Shown here one piece after another: positions 1 to 5,681 of a stretch of DNA of 5,879 bases. The notes beneath the pieces were generated by a model. It did no database searches. It was not told the DNA's origin and saw nothing but the letters and a program-made list of their open reading frames with translations. Every line of letters starts with the position of its first letter. Within the stretch, counting starts at the first letter, position 1. The translations under genes and the position numbers were made by a program. Source of the stretch: JBBQVO01 sp038211505 (GTDB lineage Bacteria > Chloroflexota > Dehalococcoidia > DSTF01 > JACRBR01); contig JBBQVO010000194.1 of assembly GCA_038211505.1 (NCBI GenBank), forward strand, positions 1 through 5,879, written 5' to 3'.

Positions 1-240
1 GTGCTCGATCGGCGACGGCGCCGCGCTCACGTCGCCCGGCGAGAGTGACGCGAGGCCGCCGAGTCCGAAGGCGTCGGCCATGTTCGATGATGTCTGCGGG
101 ATCGACGTGCCGCCGCCGCGCGTGAGATAGAGCGCGACGAAGACGATCGCCGCCACCAGCGTTCCGGCGACGAACGCCGTCGCGAGCAGCGCGCCGAGGG
201 GCGAGGGCGAGACGAGCGTACGCCGTCCGGCGATGCGCAC
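1..240 (-). CDS. Single-pass membrane protein, N-terminal 80 residues (partial)
   Basis: The reading frame is open from a GTG at 240-238 to the window edge, so 80 residues are visible and the C-terminus is missing. The start is chosen because a good Shine-Dalgarno sequence (GGAAGG on the minus strand) lies 7 nt upstream and no other start codon is near in this frame. The protein begins with a short basic tail (R2, R6, R7), followed by one strong hydrophobic helix at about residues 15-39 (GALLATAFVAG...IVFVALYL), then LTRGGG and a Gly/Ala/Ser/Pro-rich stretch. This is the pattern of an N-in, C-out anchored protein whose functional domain lies outside the membrane and beyond the window. It is the last visible gene of a minus-strand run of membrane proteins, 70 bp after its upstream neighbour, and may be cotranscribed with it. 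I do not recognise the family. Confidence 0.72.
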   Translation of the reverse strand, partial: MRIAGRRTLVSPSPLGALLATAFVAGTLVAAIVFVALYLTRGGGTSIPQTSSNMADAFGLGGLASLSPGDVSAAPSPIEH

Positions 241-247
241 GATGGAT

Positions 248-253
248 CCTTCC
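248..253 (-). promoter_or_regulatory. Shine-Dalgarno site of the gene starting at 240
   Basis: On the minus strand this reads GGAAGG, with 7 nt to the GTG at 240. It is the feature that decides the start of the partial gene, because GTG alone would be ambiguous. It contrasts with the peptidase and hydrolase genes in this window, which show no such site. Confidence 0.65.
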
Positions 254-283
254 GCAGCCGCCCATTGACAGTGAGGGTGGCCG

Positions 284-308
284 TGCTCGCGCGTCGATGC
301 TCGCGCGT
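284..308. repeat. 11-bp direct repeat, 14-bp period
   Basis: The sequence TGCTCGCGCGT occurs at 284-294 and again at 298-308, separated by CGA. The pair fills part of the 70-bp gap between two minus-strand membrane-protein genes, just after the stop codon of the upstream one. Two copies in phase could be a protein-binding site, or a chance product of a GC-rich background. No promoter or U-tract terminator accompanies it. Confidence 0.5.
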
Positions 309-310
309 TG

Positions 311-1171
311 TTATCGAATCGATGCGTCGCTCGCCGCGGACGTTGCGTATCGCGGCGTCTCGCGGCGGTCGGCCCAGATCGCGCAGCCGATGCCGAGCAG
401 CACGAAGACGCCGCCAAGCACGCTGAACGCCGCGCCGTTCCGGATCGGCACCCAGGCGAGCGCCTGTCCGATCTCCAGGAACTCCCGCTGGATGAACTCC
501 GTATTATCATCGGCGGCGATGCGCATGTAGAATCGCGCGCCGATGCCGATCGCGAACAGTGGCATCGCCGCCATCAGCACGACGCCGCCAACGCTCCCGA
601 GACGCCCGAACCCGCGGCACAGCACCGCAAGCGTGACGGCGAGCGCGGCTGAAATCGCGGCCAGGACGAACGTGAGCACGCCGAGAATATCGTGATTGCG
701 CCGTCGAAGGAAGCCGAGGCCGTGCTCGGTGATGCCGGCGGCTGAGAACCGCCCGACGCCCGACTTCGAACTCGCCGAGGAGAGCAGGACGCCGCTGCCG
801 TTGCTATACATAACGTCGGCCGAACGAGACAGTAGCAACTCGCGCAGCTGCGGCTTCGACGACGCCAGCGCCTGATCGCGCGAGATGAGCACGTCGATGG
901 GGAAGTCTGTCAACTGGAGCGTCGAGCCGGGGGCGGAGGCGGTCGCCCGTTGCTGTAAGTCGTCGTACTGGCGGTCGATCAGCGGGTCGATCTCGGTGAG
1001 GGCGGCGACCGACCGCCGCAGCGTCTTCTTCGCCGCGCCCTCAGACGTCATTTGGAAGAGCGTCAATGATGCCAGCATCGCGCTAAGCGCCAGGAACAGC
1101 GCGAACGCCGTTGTCCACTTCCAGACGTTGCGCCAGAGATTGCTCGATTGCGGCTCAGCGTCGTAGCGCAT
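311..1171 (-). CDS. Four-helix membrane protein of unknown function
   Basis: This 286-residue protein starts at the ATG at 1171-1169, whose A is the last base of the upstream RDD gene's TGA (TGATG overlap), so it is probably translated by termination-reinitiation. An upstream in-frame ATG at 1276 exists, but it would add 35 Arg/Ala-rich residues read inside the RDD gene and is rejected. Predicted layout: cytoplasmic N-terminus, helix 1 at about 19-40, a soluble extracytoplasmic region at about 41-160 rich in charged and Ser residues, then helices at about 162-184, 191-213 and 246-266, and a short polar tail. The large loop between helices 1 and 2 is the likely functional part, perhaps binding or sensing. 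I recognise no catalytic motif and no family. The tight coupling to an RDD protein suggests the two products act together in the membrane; that is inference. Confidence 0.82.
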   Translation of the reverse strand: MRYDAEPQSSNLWRNVWKWTTAFALFLALSAMLASLTLFQMTSEGAAKKTLRRSVAALTEIDPLIDRQYDDLQQRATASAPGSTLQLTDFPIDVLISRDQALASSKPQLRELLLSRSADVMYSNGSGVLLSSASSKSGVGRFSAAGITEHGLGFLRRRNHDILGVLTFVLAAISAALAVTLAVLCRGFGRLGSVGGVVLMAAMPLFAIGIGARFYMRIAADDNTEFIQREFLEIGQALAWVPIRNGAAFSVLGGVFVLLGIGCAIWADRRETPRYATSAASDASIR

Positions 1172-1752
1172 CAGTCGTTCGGTACGGCGACGACGCCGGC
1201 GACGCGATCGTGCAGCGCGCGATTCTGCGAGTCGAAGAGCGCGCTCACCAGCGCGACGAGCGGCGCCAGCAGGCATAACGCGACGACGAGCAAGGCCAGG
1301 AACAGCTCATACTTCCCGAGTACGAGAAAGAACACCGACGAAAGCGGCAAGCCGGCGACGGCGGCCATCGGCCAGCTGAAGAGCAACGGATTGCCCGAGA
1401 ACCACCACGCCACGCCGGTGGCGAACGACGGCGCGCCGCCGTCGTCCCGTCGCAGGCGGATGCCGGCCACGTATTGGCCGCCCGTCTGCCCGCGCCGCGC
1501 GAGCAGTCCGAGATTCAGCAGCGTCCAGACCAGCGGCGTGCCGAGGCCGATGATCGCAAGAAACGTGTAGAACTGCGGGTCCGTCGCGTCCTTCTTCGCC
1601 CAGTGCGTCGTTGCGAGCAGGATGAACCCGGAGATGAACGACACGAGCATCGCGATCGCCGAGAAGATCACCATATCCACGACATAACCGCCGACGCGCG
1701 CGCGCAGATGCGCGGCATCTGCGGCGGCGGGAACTGTGCGGGGCAGCGTCAT
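1171..1752 (-). CDS. RDD family integral membrane protein
   Basis: The 193-residue protein fits the RDD family (small multi-helix inner-membrane proteins named for conserved Arg and Asp residues). Family marks seen: R19 followed by GGYVVDMVIF with D26 at the first helix; the loop GQTGGQYVAGIRLRR (about 88-102), matching the usual GQTPGK-x-x-xGIRV signature; and the end FDSQNRALHDRVAGVVAV (about 173-190), matching the usual D-x-x-RALHDxxAGT-V motif. Hydrophobic segments lie at about 23-47, 62-86, 120-145 and 148-173. The function of the family is mostly unknown; one member has been linked to sodium/proton antiport, which cannot be assumed here. No Shine-Dalgarno site is visible before the ATG. 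An extended -10 promoter lies about 50 bp upstream, and the next gene overlaps its stop codon by one base. Confidence 0.9.
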   Translation of the reverse strand: MTLPRTVPAAADAAHLRARVGGYVVDMVIFSAIAMLVSFISGFILLATTHWAKKDATDPQFYTFLAIIGLGTPLVWTLLNLGLLARRGQTGGQYVAGIRLRRDDGGAPSFATGVAWWFSGNPLLFSWPMAAVAGLPLSSVFFLVLGKYELFLALLVVALCLLAPLVALVSALFDSQNRALHDRVAGVVAVPND

Positions 1753-1801
1753 GTCGTGCGTAGCGATAGTTCGGCCTCGACCAGTAGTCTGCGACGCCGC
1801 G

Positions 1802-1810
1802 AGTATAACA
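1802..1810 (-). promoter_or_regulatory. Extended -10 promoter of the RDD membrane operon
   Basis: The minus strand reads TGTTATACT, that is, TGn followed by the -10 hexamer TATACT, a near-consensus extended -10 element for the housekeeping sigma factor. No convincing -35 box lies 16-18 bp upstream, which is usual for extended -10 promoters. The start point would fall near 1795, giving a leader of roughly 40 nt before the ATG at 1752. This suggests that the RDD gene and its downstream partner are transcribed independently of the hydrolase gene. Confidence 0.6.
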
Positions 1811-1824
1811 TTCGCGATCTGGAG

Positions 1825-1849
1825 GGTGATTGGTGATTCGTCATTGGGG
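1825..1849. repeat. Degenerate heptamer array
   Basis: On the plus strand GGTGATT occurs twice back to back (1825-1831, 1832-1838), followed by the related CGTCATT (1839-1845) and GGGG. On the minus strand the units read CCCCAAT, GACGAAT, CACCAAT: AAT recurs every seven bases. The array sits where the -35 region of the RDD promoter would lie. Seven-base tandem repeats in intergenic DNA are known from other bacteria, for example the short tandem repeats of cyanobacteria; any link to those is unproven. Confidence 0.5.
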
Positions 1850-1879
1850 ACTGGCGGCGCGGGAGTCGGCCATGCGGTC

Positions 1880-1904
1880 GTAGCGCGGGCTTTCCAGCCC
1901 GCGC
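1880..1904 (+). repeat. REP-like palindrome with GTAG head
   Basis: A perfect 9-bp inverted repeat (GCGCGGGCT at 1883-1891, AGCCCGCGC at 1896-1904) encloses a 4-base loop TTCC. The tetranucleotide GTAG at 1880-1883 heads the hairpin at its 5' base. A GTAG or GGAG head plus a GC-rich hairpin is the hallmark of REP sequences, the substrates of REP-associated tyrosine transposases (RAYT). No transposase gene is in the window, so this would be a non-autonomous copy mobilised in trans. It lies in the gap between the hydrolase stop and the RDD promoter. It could also slow or end transcription of the hydrolase, but no T-tract follows it on either strand. Confidence 0.6.
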
Positions 1905-1941
1905 GGGTACTGCGGGCGCTGCCAGGTTTCCGTGAACGCCG

Positions 1942-3573
1942 CTACACCCGCGCCGCGACGCGCGTGATTGCGCCGTACGTCGCCGGCTGGCGGTTGCGCA
2001 CGACGTCCGTCCCTGGCGCGCGCTGCTTTTGATGTGCGAGCGCGCGATTCGTCTCGGCGGAGACGGCCAGCTCGCGGCCTTCAAGGGCGATGGCGATCGG
2101 CCGGCCGTTCGGGTCGATGACGGCCGTGACGGCGTTCGCCGTCGGCGCCGCGGCGCAGGCGACGTAGACGCGATTCTCTTCGGCGCGGCAGCGCGCGAAC
2201 GGCAGCATCGCGCCGCCCGGATCGTCGGCGCACCAGAGAATGATCTCGGCGCCGCGCAGCATCAACGATCGTGCGACTTCCGGCACGAAGCCTTCGGCCG
2301 CCACCATCAGGCCGACGCGGCCGGCCGGCGTCGGCACGATCGGCGAGACTTCATCGCCGAGCGGCATCGTCTCAAAGCGCGCACCGGGCGGGTTATGCGT
2401 CTGTCGGTGCTTGGCGATGACGCCGCGCGGACCGACGAGGTACATCGCGCGCCAGCCATCCGCATCCGGCTCGGAGATCGTGAACGCGAGACAGATCTGC
2501 GCATCGCGCGCGGCCGCCAGCATGCCCGCAAGCACGGCATCGTGATCGTACGCGTGCCGCAGCCGCGACGGCGTCGCCGGGAAGACGACGATATCGGAGT
2601 CCATGATCGCCTGCCGCTCGGCATGGCGGCGCGCCGCCGCGACGAACTCGTCGCCGGTCGGCGGCATCGTCATCTGCACGACCGCGATCCGCCGCTCGTT
2701 CTCGGACATGACGATCGCTTCGTCGAGCGTCCGGAGCACTGGCAGACTCTCGGTTGGGTGCGACAGCGTCTCGTACAGCTCAGGCCGCCGCGTCACGCGC
2801 ATCGCGTTGTCGACGATCGGCACGTCGTAGACGAGCGCCGCGTCTTCGTCGGGGCCGAGCTCCGCGACCGTCTCGCCGCGCGGGTTGATGAAGCGCGATC
2901 GTCCGGCGTAGACGATGCTGTCTGCTTCGACGCCGGCCTTATCGCAGCAGGCGATCCAGACGCCATTCTCGGCCGCACGCACCGGCATCAGAAACTCGAC
3001 CTGCGGCGTCGAGAGATCTTCGACACGCCGCGCGCCGCTGACCCACGCCGTCAGATCGAGAATGATCTGGGCGCCGTTGAGCGTCAGCGATCGCGCGATC
3101 TCCGGCAACCGCCCGTCGGCGCAGACGAGCATGCCGATGCGGCCGATGTCGGTCTCGAACACCGGATATGCGTCGCCTGCCGTGAACCAGCGCGTGTCGA
3201 AGTGAAACAAGAACGACTTGTCGTAGCGTCCGACGATCGCGCCGTCGCGCCCGAACAGCAGCGCGCCGTTGGCGTAGCCGCCGCCCGGCGCATCGAGCGC
3301 GAGCCCCGCCGCGAGGTACACGCCGTGCTCCGCCGCCTTGGCGCCGATCCGCGCCGCCGCATCCGCCGGCGAGAGCACGTTGCATCGCGAGAGATCGTTC
3401 GTGCCGAGAAAGTACGCCGGATACGTCACCTCGGGCAGCGCGATCAGGTTCGGCTTCTCGCAAGCCACCGTCTCGTCGATCCGCCGCAGCGTGTGCGCGA
3501 GCGACGCCTCAGCGTCCTCAATCGAGAACGCAGGCAGCTGCAGCAGCGCGATGCGTGCGGTGCGAGAAATCAC
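1942..3573 (-). CDS. Tandem carbon-nitrogen (nitrilase-family) hydrolase, second half catalytically degenerate
   Basis: This 543-residue protein has two nitrilase-superfamily domains, against one in usual members of about 270-330 residues. Domain 1 (about 5-255) has the catalytic Glu in LPEV (E48), Lys in GRYDKS (K119) and Cys in GMLVCADGRLPEIARSL (C151), so it is probably a cytosolic amidase or carbamoylase; its substrate cannot be told. The usual second Glu may be D126 (FDTRWFTAG). Domain 2 (about 293-515) repeats the fold (RIAVVQM; GRVGLMV..EGFVPEVARSL), but Glu is Ala (FPAT, A333) and Cys is Ala (A425); K388 may remain. It is likely a structural or regulatory pseudoenzyme. The start is taken as GTG at 3573, because a -10 box lies 7 nt upstream and the sequence ARIALLQLPAF follows, as is usual at the start of the fold. 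An ATG at 3648 would read through the repeat and promoter region. There is no signal peptide. Confidence 0.88.
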   Translation of the reverse strand: MISRTARIALLQLPAFSIEDAEASLAHTLRRIDETVACEKPNLIALPEVTYPAYFLGTNDLSRCNVLSPADAAARIGAKAAEHGVYLAAGLALDAPGGGYANGALLFGRDGAIVGRYDKSFLFHFDTRWFTAGDAYPVFETDIGRIGMLVCADGRLPEIARSLTLNGAQIILDLTAWVSGARRVEDLSTPQVEFLMPVRAAENGVWIACCDKAGVEADSIVYAGRSRFINPRGETVAELGPDEDAALVYDVPIVDNAMRVTRRPELYETLSHPTESLPVLRTLDEAIVMSENERRIAVVQMTMPPTGDEFVAAARRHAERQAIMDSDIVVFPATPSRLRHAYDHDAVLAGMLAAARDAQICLAFTISEPDADGWRAMYLVGPRGVIAKHRQTHNPPGARFETMPLGDEVSPIVPTPAGRVGLMVAAEGFVPEVARSLMLRGAEIILWCADDPGGAMLPFARCRAEENRVYVACAAAPTANAVTAVIDPNGRPIAIALEGRELAVSAETNRALAHQKQRAPGTDVVRNRQPATYGAITRVAARV

Positions 3574-3580
3574 AAGGCTA

Positions 3581-3586
3581 ATTGTA
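3581..3586 (-). promoter_or_regulatory. -10 box for leaderless start of the nitrilase-family gene
   Basis: The minus strand reads TACAAT, ending 7 nt before the GTG at 3573. Transcription starting at the usual distance from a -10 box would begin at or beside the start codon, giving a leaderless message, and no Shine-Dalgarno sequence is present. The TAnnnT box about 7 nt upstream of the start codon is the arrangement known for leaderless genes in Deinococcus and actinobacteria. No good -35 match is seen at 17 bp spacing (TTCGTG at best). Confidence 0.55.
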
Positions 3587-3613
3587 CCGTCATAGTCGGG
3601 CAACACGAACCGC

Positions 3614-3634
3614 AACCCGCAACCCGCAACCCGC
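3614..3634. repeat. Heptamer tandem repeat (AACCCGC) x3
   Basis: Three perfect back-to-back copies of AACCCGC lie at 3614-3620, 3621-3627 and 3628-3634, with a related unit GAACCGC at 3607-3613. The array fills the middle of the 77-bp divergent intergenic region, ending 4 bp before the -10 box of the peptidase gene, so it spans that gene's -35 position and lies upstream of the hydrolase's -10 box. Copy-number change here would alter promoter spacing for both genes. Confidence 0.8.
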
Positions 3635-3638
3635 ACTG

Positions 3639-3644
3639 TAGACT
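3639..3644 (+). promoter_or_regulatory. -10 box for leaderless start of the M3 peptidase gene
   Basis: TAGACT lies 6 nt before the ATG at 3651, with TG just upstream of it. No Shine-Dalgarno site precedes the ATG and there is no room for a leader, so the message is probably leaderless. This mirrors the TACAAT/GTG arrangement of the divergent hydrolase gene, which supports both readings. Confidence 0.5.
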
Positions 3645-3650
3645 TCACGC

Positions 3651-5624
3651 ATGATTACTTACGACAAACTCATCCCCGAAATCGTCGCGCGCGAGTGCGA
3701 AGCGGCGATCGCCGCCTGCGACGAGATCGTCGCAACGATCGTCGCCACGCCGGCTGGCGAGCGGACGTTCGCCAACACGTTCGTCGCGCTCGAAAACGCG
3801 GCCGAGAAGGTCTCGCGAGCTGATGGCGCCTACGGCTTTATGGCGTACGTCGCCGCCGACGATGCGCTGCGCGAGACGGCGCGCGAGTGGGAGGAGAAGC
3901 TCAGCAAGTACGGCGTCGAGCTCGGCTTCCGCGAGGATCTCTACAACGCCGTCAAGGAGTACGCCGCGACAGCCGAAGCATCGGCGCTCAGCGGCGACGA
4001 GCAGCGGCTGCTCGAGCGCACGCTGCGCGACTACCGCCGCAACGGCTTCGATCTGCCGAAGGAGCAGCGTGAGCGTGTGCAGGCGCTGATGAACCGCCTC
4101 GTCGAGCTCGGCACGAATTTTCGCAAGGCGATCGACACTTGGGACGACGCCATCGTCGTCGAACGCGACGATCTCGCCGGCATGCCGGATCGCTGGATCG
4201 ACGCGCTCAAGACGGTCGAGGAAGACGGGCGGACGAAGTACCGGGTGTCGCTCGACTATCCGGAGATCATCCCGTTCATGGATAACGCCGAATCGGCGCG
4301 GTGGCGGCGCGAGATCTTCCTCAAGAATCAGAACAAAGGCGGCGCCGACAACATCGCCGTCCTCGAAGAGGCGATCAGCGTCCGCAACGAAGCCGCGACG
4401 CTGCTCGGCTACGACTCGTGGGCGGCGTACGTCGTCGAGAAACGCATGGCGAAGTCGCGGGACGCCGTCGAGCATTTTCTCGCCGATCTGACGCCGAAGG
4501 TGCACGCGAAGGCGCAGATCGATCTCGCGCGCCTCGCGGAGTCGAAGCAGGAGCACGTCGGCGACGGCGACGTCGACATCTGGGACTGGTGGTTCTACAC
4601 GAACCGCCTGCTCAAGACCGAATACGCCGTCGACGACTTCGAGATCGCCAACTATTTTCCGCTACAGGCCTGTGTCGAGGGCCTGTTCACGGTGACGCAG
4701 GAGCTGCTCGGCATCCGCTACGAGCCGGCGCCGCAGTCGCCGAAGTGGCACGACGATGTCCAGGCGTTCGATATCTACGACGCGACCGCCGACAAACAGG
4801 CGGCGGAACCCTTCGCGCGCTTCTACATGGATCTCTATCCGCGGCTGAATAAATTCGGGCATGCCGCCGCGTTCACGCTCGTCAGCGGCCGGCAGCTGCC
4901 CGACGGATCGTATGAGCGCCCGGCGAGCGCGATCGTCGCCAACTTTACGAAGCCGTCGGCCGATGCGCCGTCGCTGCTCCGGCACTCCGAGGTCGTGACG
5001 TTCTTCCACGAGTTCGGCCACATCCTGCATCAGACGCTGACGCGCGCGAAGTATCTCGAATTCAGCGGCTCATCGACCGAGCGCGATTTCGTCGAGGCGC
5101 CGTCGCAAATGCTCGAGCACTGGGTGTGGGATCGCGACGTGCTGCGCCGCTTCGCGCGTCATCACGCCACCGGCGAGCCGCTACCGGACGCGCTGCTCGA
5201 TGCGATGATCCGCGCCAAGTACGTCAGCTCCGGTATCGCCACGCTACGGCAACTCTTCTTCGCGCATCTCGACTTCAAGCTGCACTCGCCGGGGTTCGAC
5301 GGCGATTCGACGGCGGCGGTGCGCGAGCTCTATCCGACGACGGGCTTCCCGTATCCGGAGGGCAGTCACTTCCAGAGCGGCTTCGGCCATCTCTTCGGTT
5401 ACGACGCCGGCTACTACGGCTATCTCTGGTCGCGCGTCTTCGGCGACGATATGTTCACGCGCTTCGAGAGCGCCGGGCTCTTCGATCGGGCCACCGGACT
5501 CGACTATCGCCGCGGCATCTTGGAGCGAGGCGGCAGCGTCGACGGCGACGTCCTGGTGCGCGACTTCCTGCAGCGCGAGCCCAACACCGACGCGTTTCTG
5601 CGGGAGCTGGGGCTGGAGGTGTAG
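3651..5624 (+). CDS. M3 family zinc oligopeptidase (thimet oligopeptidase/oligopeptidase A-like)
   Basis: The 657-residue protein is a metallopeptidase that cuts short peptides in the cytoplasm, typical of late peptide turnover. The zinc site is complete: HEFGH at 453-457 gives ligands H453 and H457 and catalytic E454, and E482 in DFVEAPSQ is the third ligand, exactly 25 residues after H457, the spacing of mammalian thimet oligopeptidase. The C-terminal substrate-binding segment GHLFGYDAGYYGYLW (579-593) carries H580 and the Tyr cluster (Y584, Y588, Y589, Y591) conserved for peptide binding. The first 200 residues are helical and charged, as in the family's N-terminal half. Length is close to that of family members (about 680). 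No signal peptide is seen. It starts 77 bp from the divergent nitrilase-family gene, and a 57-bp gap separates it from the next plus-strand gene. Peptidase class is certain; exact orthology (OpdA, Dcp or other) is not. Confidence 0.95.
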   Translation: MITYDKLIPEIVARECEAAIAACDEIVATIVATPAGERTFANTFVALENAAEKVSRADGAYGFMAYVAADDALRETAREWEEKLSKYGVELGFREDLYNAVKEYAATAEASALSGDEQRLLERTLRDYRRNGFDLPKEQRERVQALMNRLVELGTNFRKAIDTWDDAIVVERDDLAGMPDRWIDALKTVEEDGRTKYRVSLDYPEIIPFMDNAESARWRREIFLKNQNKGGADNIAVLEEAISVRNEAATLLGYDSWAAYVVEKRMAKSRDAVEHFLADLTPKVHAKAQIDLARLAESKQEHVGDGDVDIWDWWFYTNRLLKTEYAVDDFEIANYFPLQACVEGLFTVTQELLGIRYEPAPQSPKWHDDVQAFDIYDATADKQAAEPFARFYMDLYPRLNKFGHAAAFTLVSGRQLPDGSYERPASAIVANFTKPSADAPSLLRHSEVVTFFHEFGHILHQTLTRAKYLEFSGSSTERDFVEAPSQMLEHWVWDRDVLRRFARHHATGEPLPDALLDAMIRAKYVSSGIATLRQLFFAHLDFKLHSPGFDGDSTAAVRELYPTTGFPYPEGSHFQSGFGHLFGYDAGYYGYLWSRVFGDDMFTRFESAGLFDRATGLDYRRGILERGGSVDGDVLVRDFLQREPNTDAFLRELGLEV

Positions 5625-5629
5625 TCGCG

Positions 5630-5664
5630 TGTTGGTCGCGGTTCGGGTCGATCGCGCACCGACA
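5630..5664 (+). other. Hairpin between peptidase stop and next ribosome binding site
   Basis: GTTGGTCGCG (5631-5640) pairs with CGCGCACCGAC (5653-5663) with one bulged C and one G-U pair, around a 12-base loop; one extra T-A pair extends the base. It begins 5 bp after the peptidase stop codon and ends 2 bp before the Shine-Dalgarno site of the next gene. No T-tract follows, so it is not a standard intrinsic terminator. It could pause polymerase, protect the upstream message, or be chance in GC-rich DNA. Confidence 0.35.
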
Positions 5665-5666
5665 GC

Positions 5667-5672
5667 GGAGGA
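5667..5672 (+). promoter_or_regulatory. Shine-Dalgarno site of the gene starting at 5682
   Basis: GGAGGA lies 9 nt before the ATG at 5682, a strong match to the anti-Shine-Dalgarno sequence. It is the main evidence that the short open frame running off the window is a real gene. Confidence 0.65.
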
Positions 5673-5681
5673 TCCCCTTAG

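Noticed and set aside
1171..1276. Longer start (ATG at 1276) for the four-helix membrane protein
   Set aside because: It would add 35 Arg/Ala-rich residues read entirely inside the RDD gene. The ATG at 1171 overlapping the RDD stop is the natural coupled start.
1883..1904. Intrinsic terminator for the hydrolase gene
   Set aside because: The hairpin is strong and correctly placed, but no T-tract follows it on the minus strand. The GTAG head fits a REP element better.
3607..3634. CRISPR array
   Set aside because: The repeats are 7 bp and contiguous, with no spacers, and no cas genes are present.
3574..3648. Upstream ATG at 3648 for the hydrolase
   Set aside because: It would translate the heptamer repeat and the -10 box, abut the divergent peptidase start with no room for a promoter, and precede the normal first strand of the nitrilase fold with 25 unrelated residues.
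2029..3654. 541-codon open frame on the plus strand
   Set aside because: It is antisense to the two-domain hydrolase, whose protein has clear family motifs. Its own translation is Arg/Asp/His-rich with no domain, which is typical of the shadow frame in high-GC DNA.
3645..4556. 303-codon open frame on the minus strand
   Set aside because: It is antisense to the start of the M3 peptidase, with an Arg/Val/Leu-rich translation and no recognisable motif; the peptidase frame is certain.
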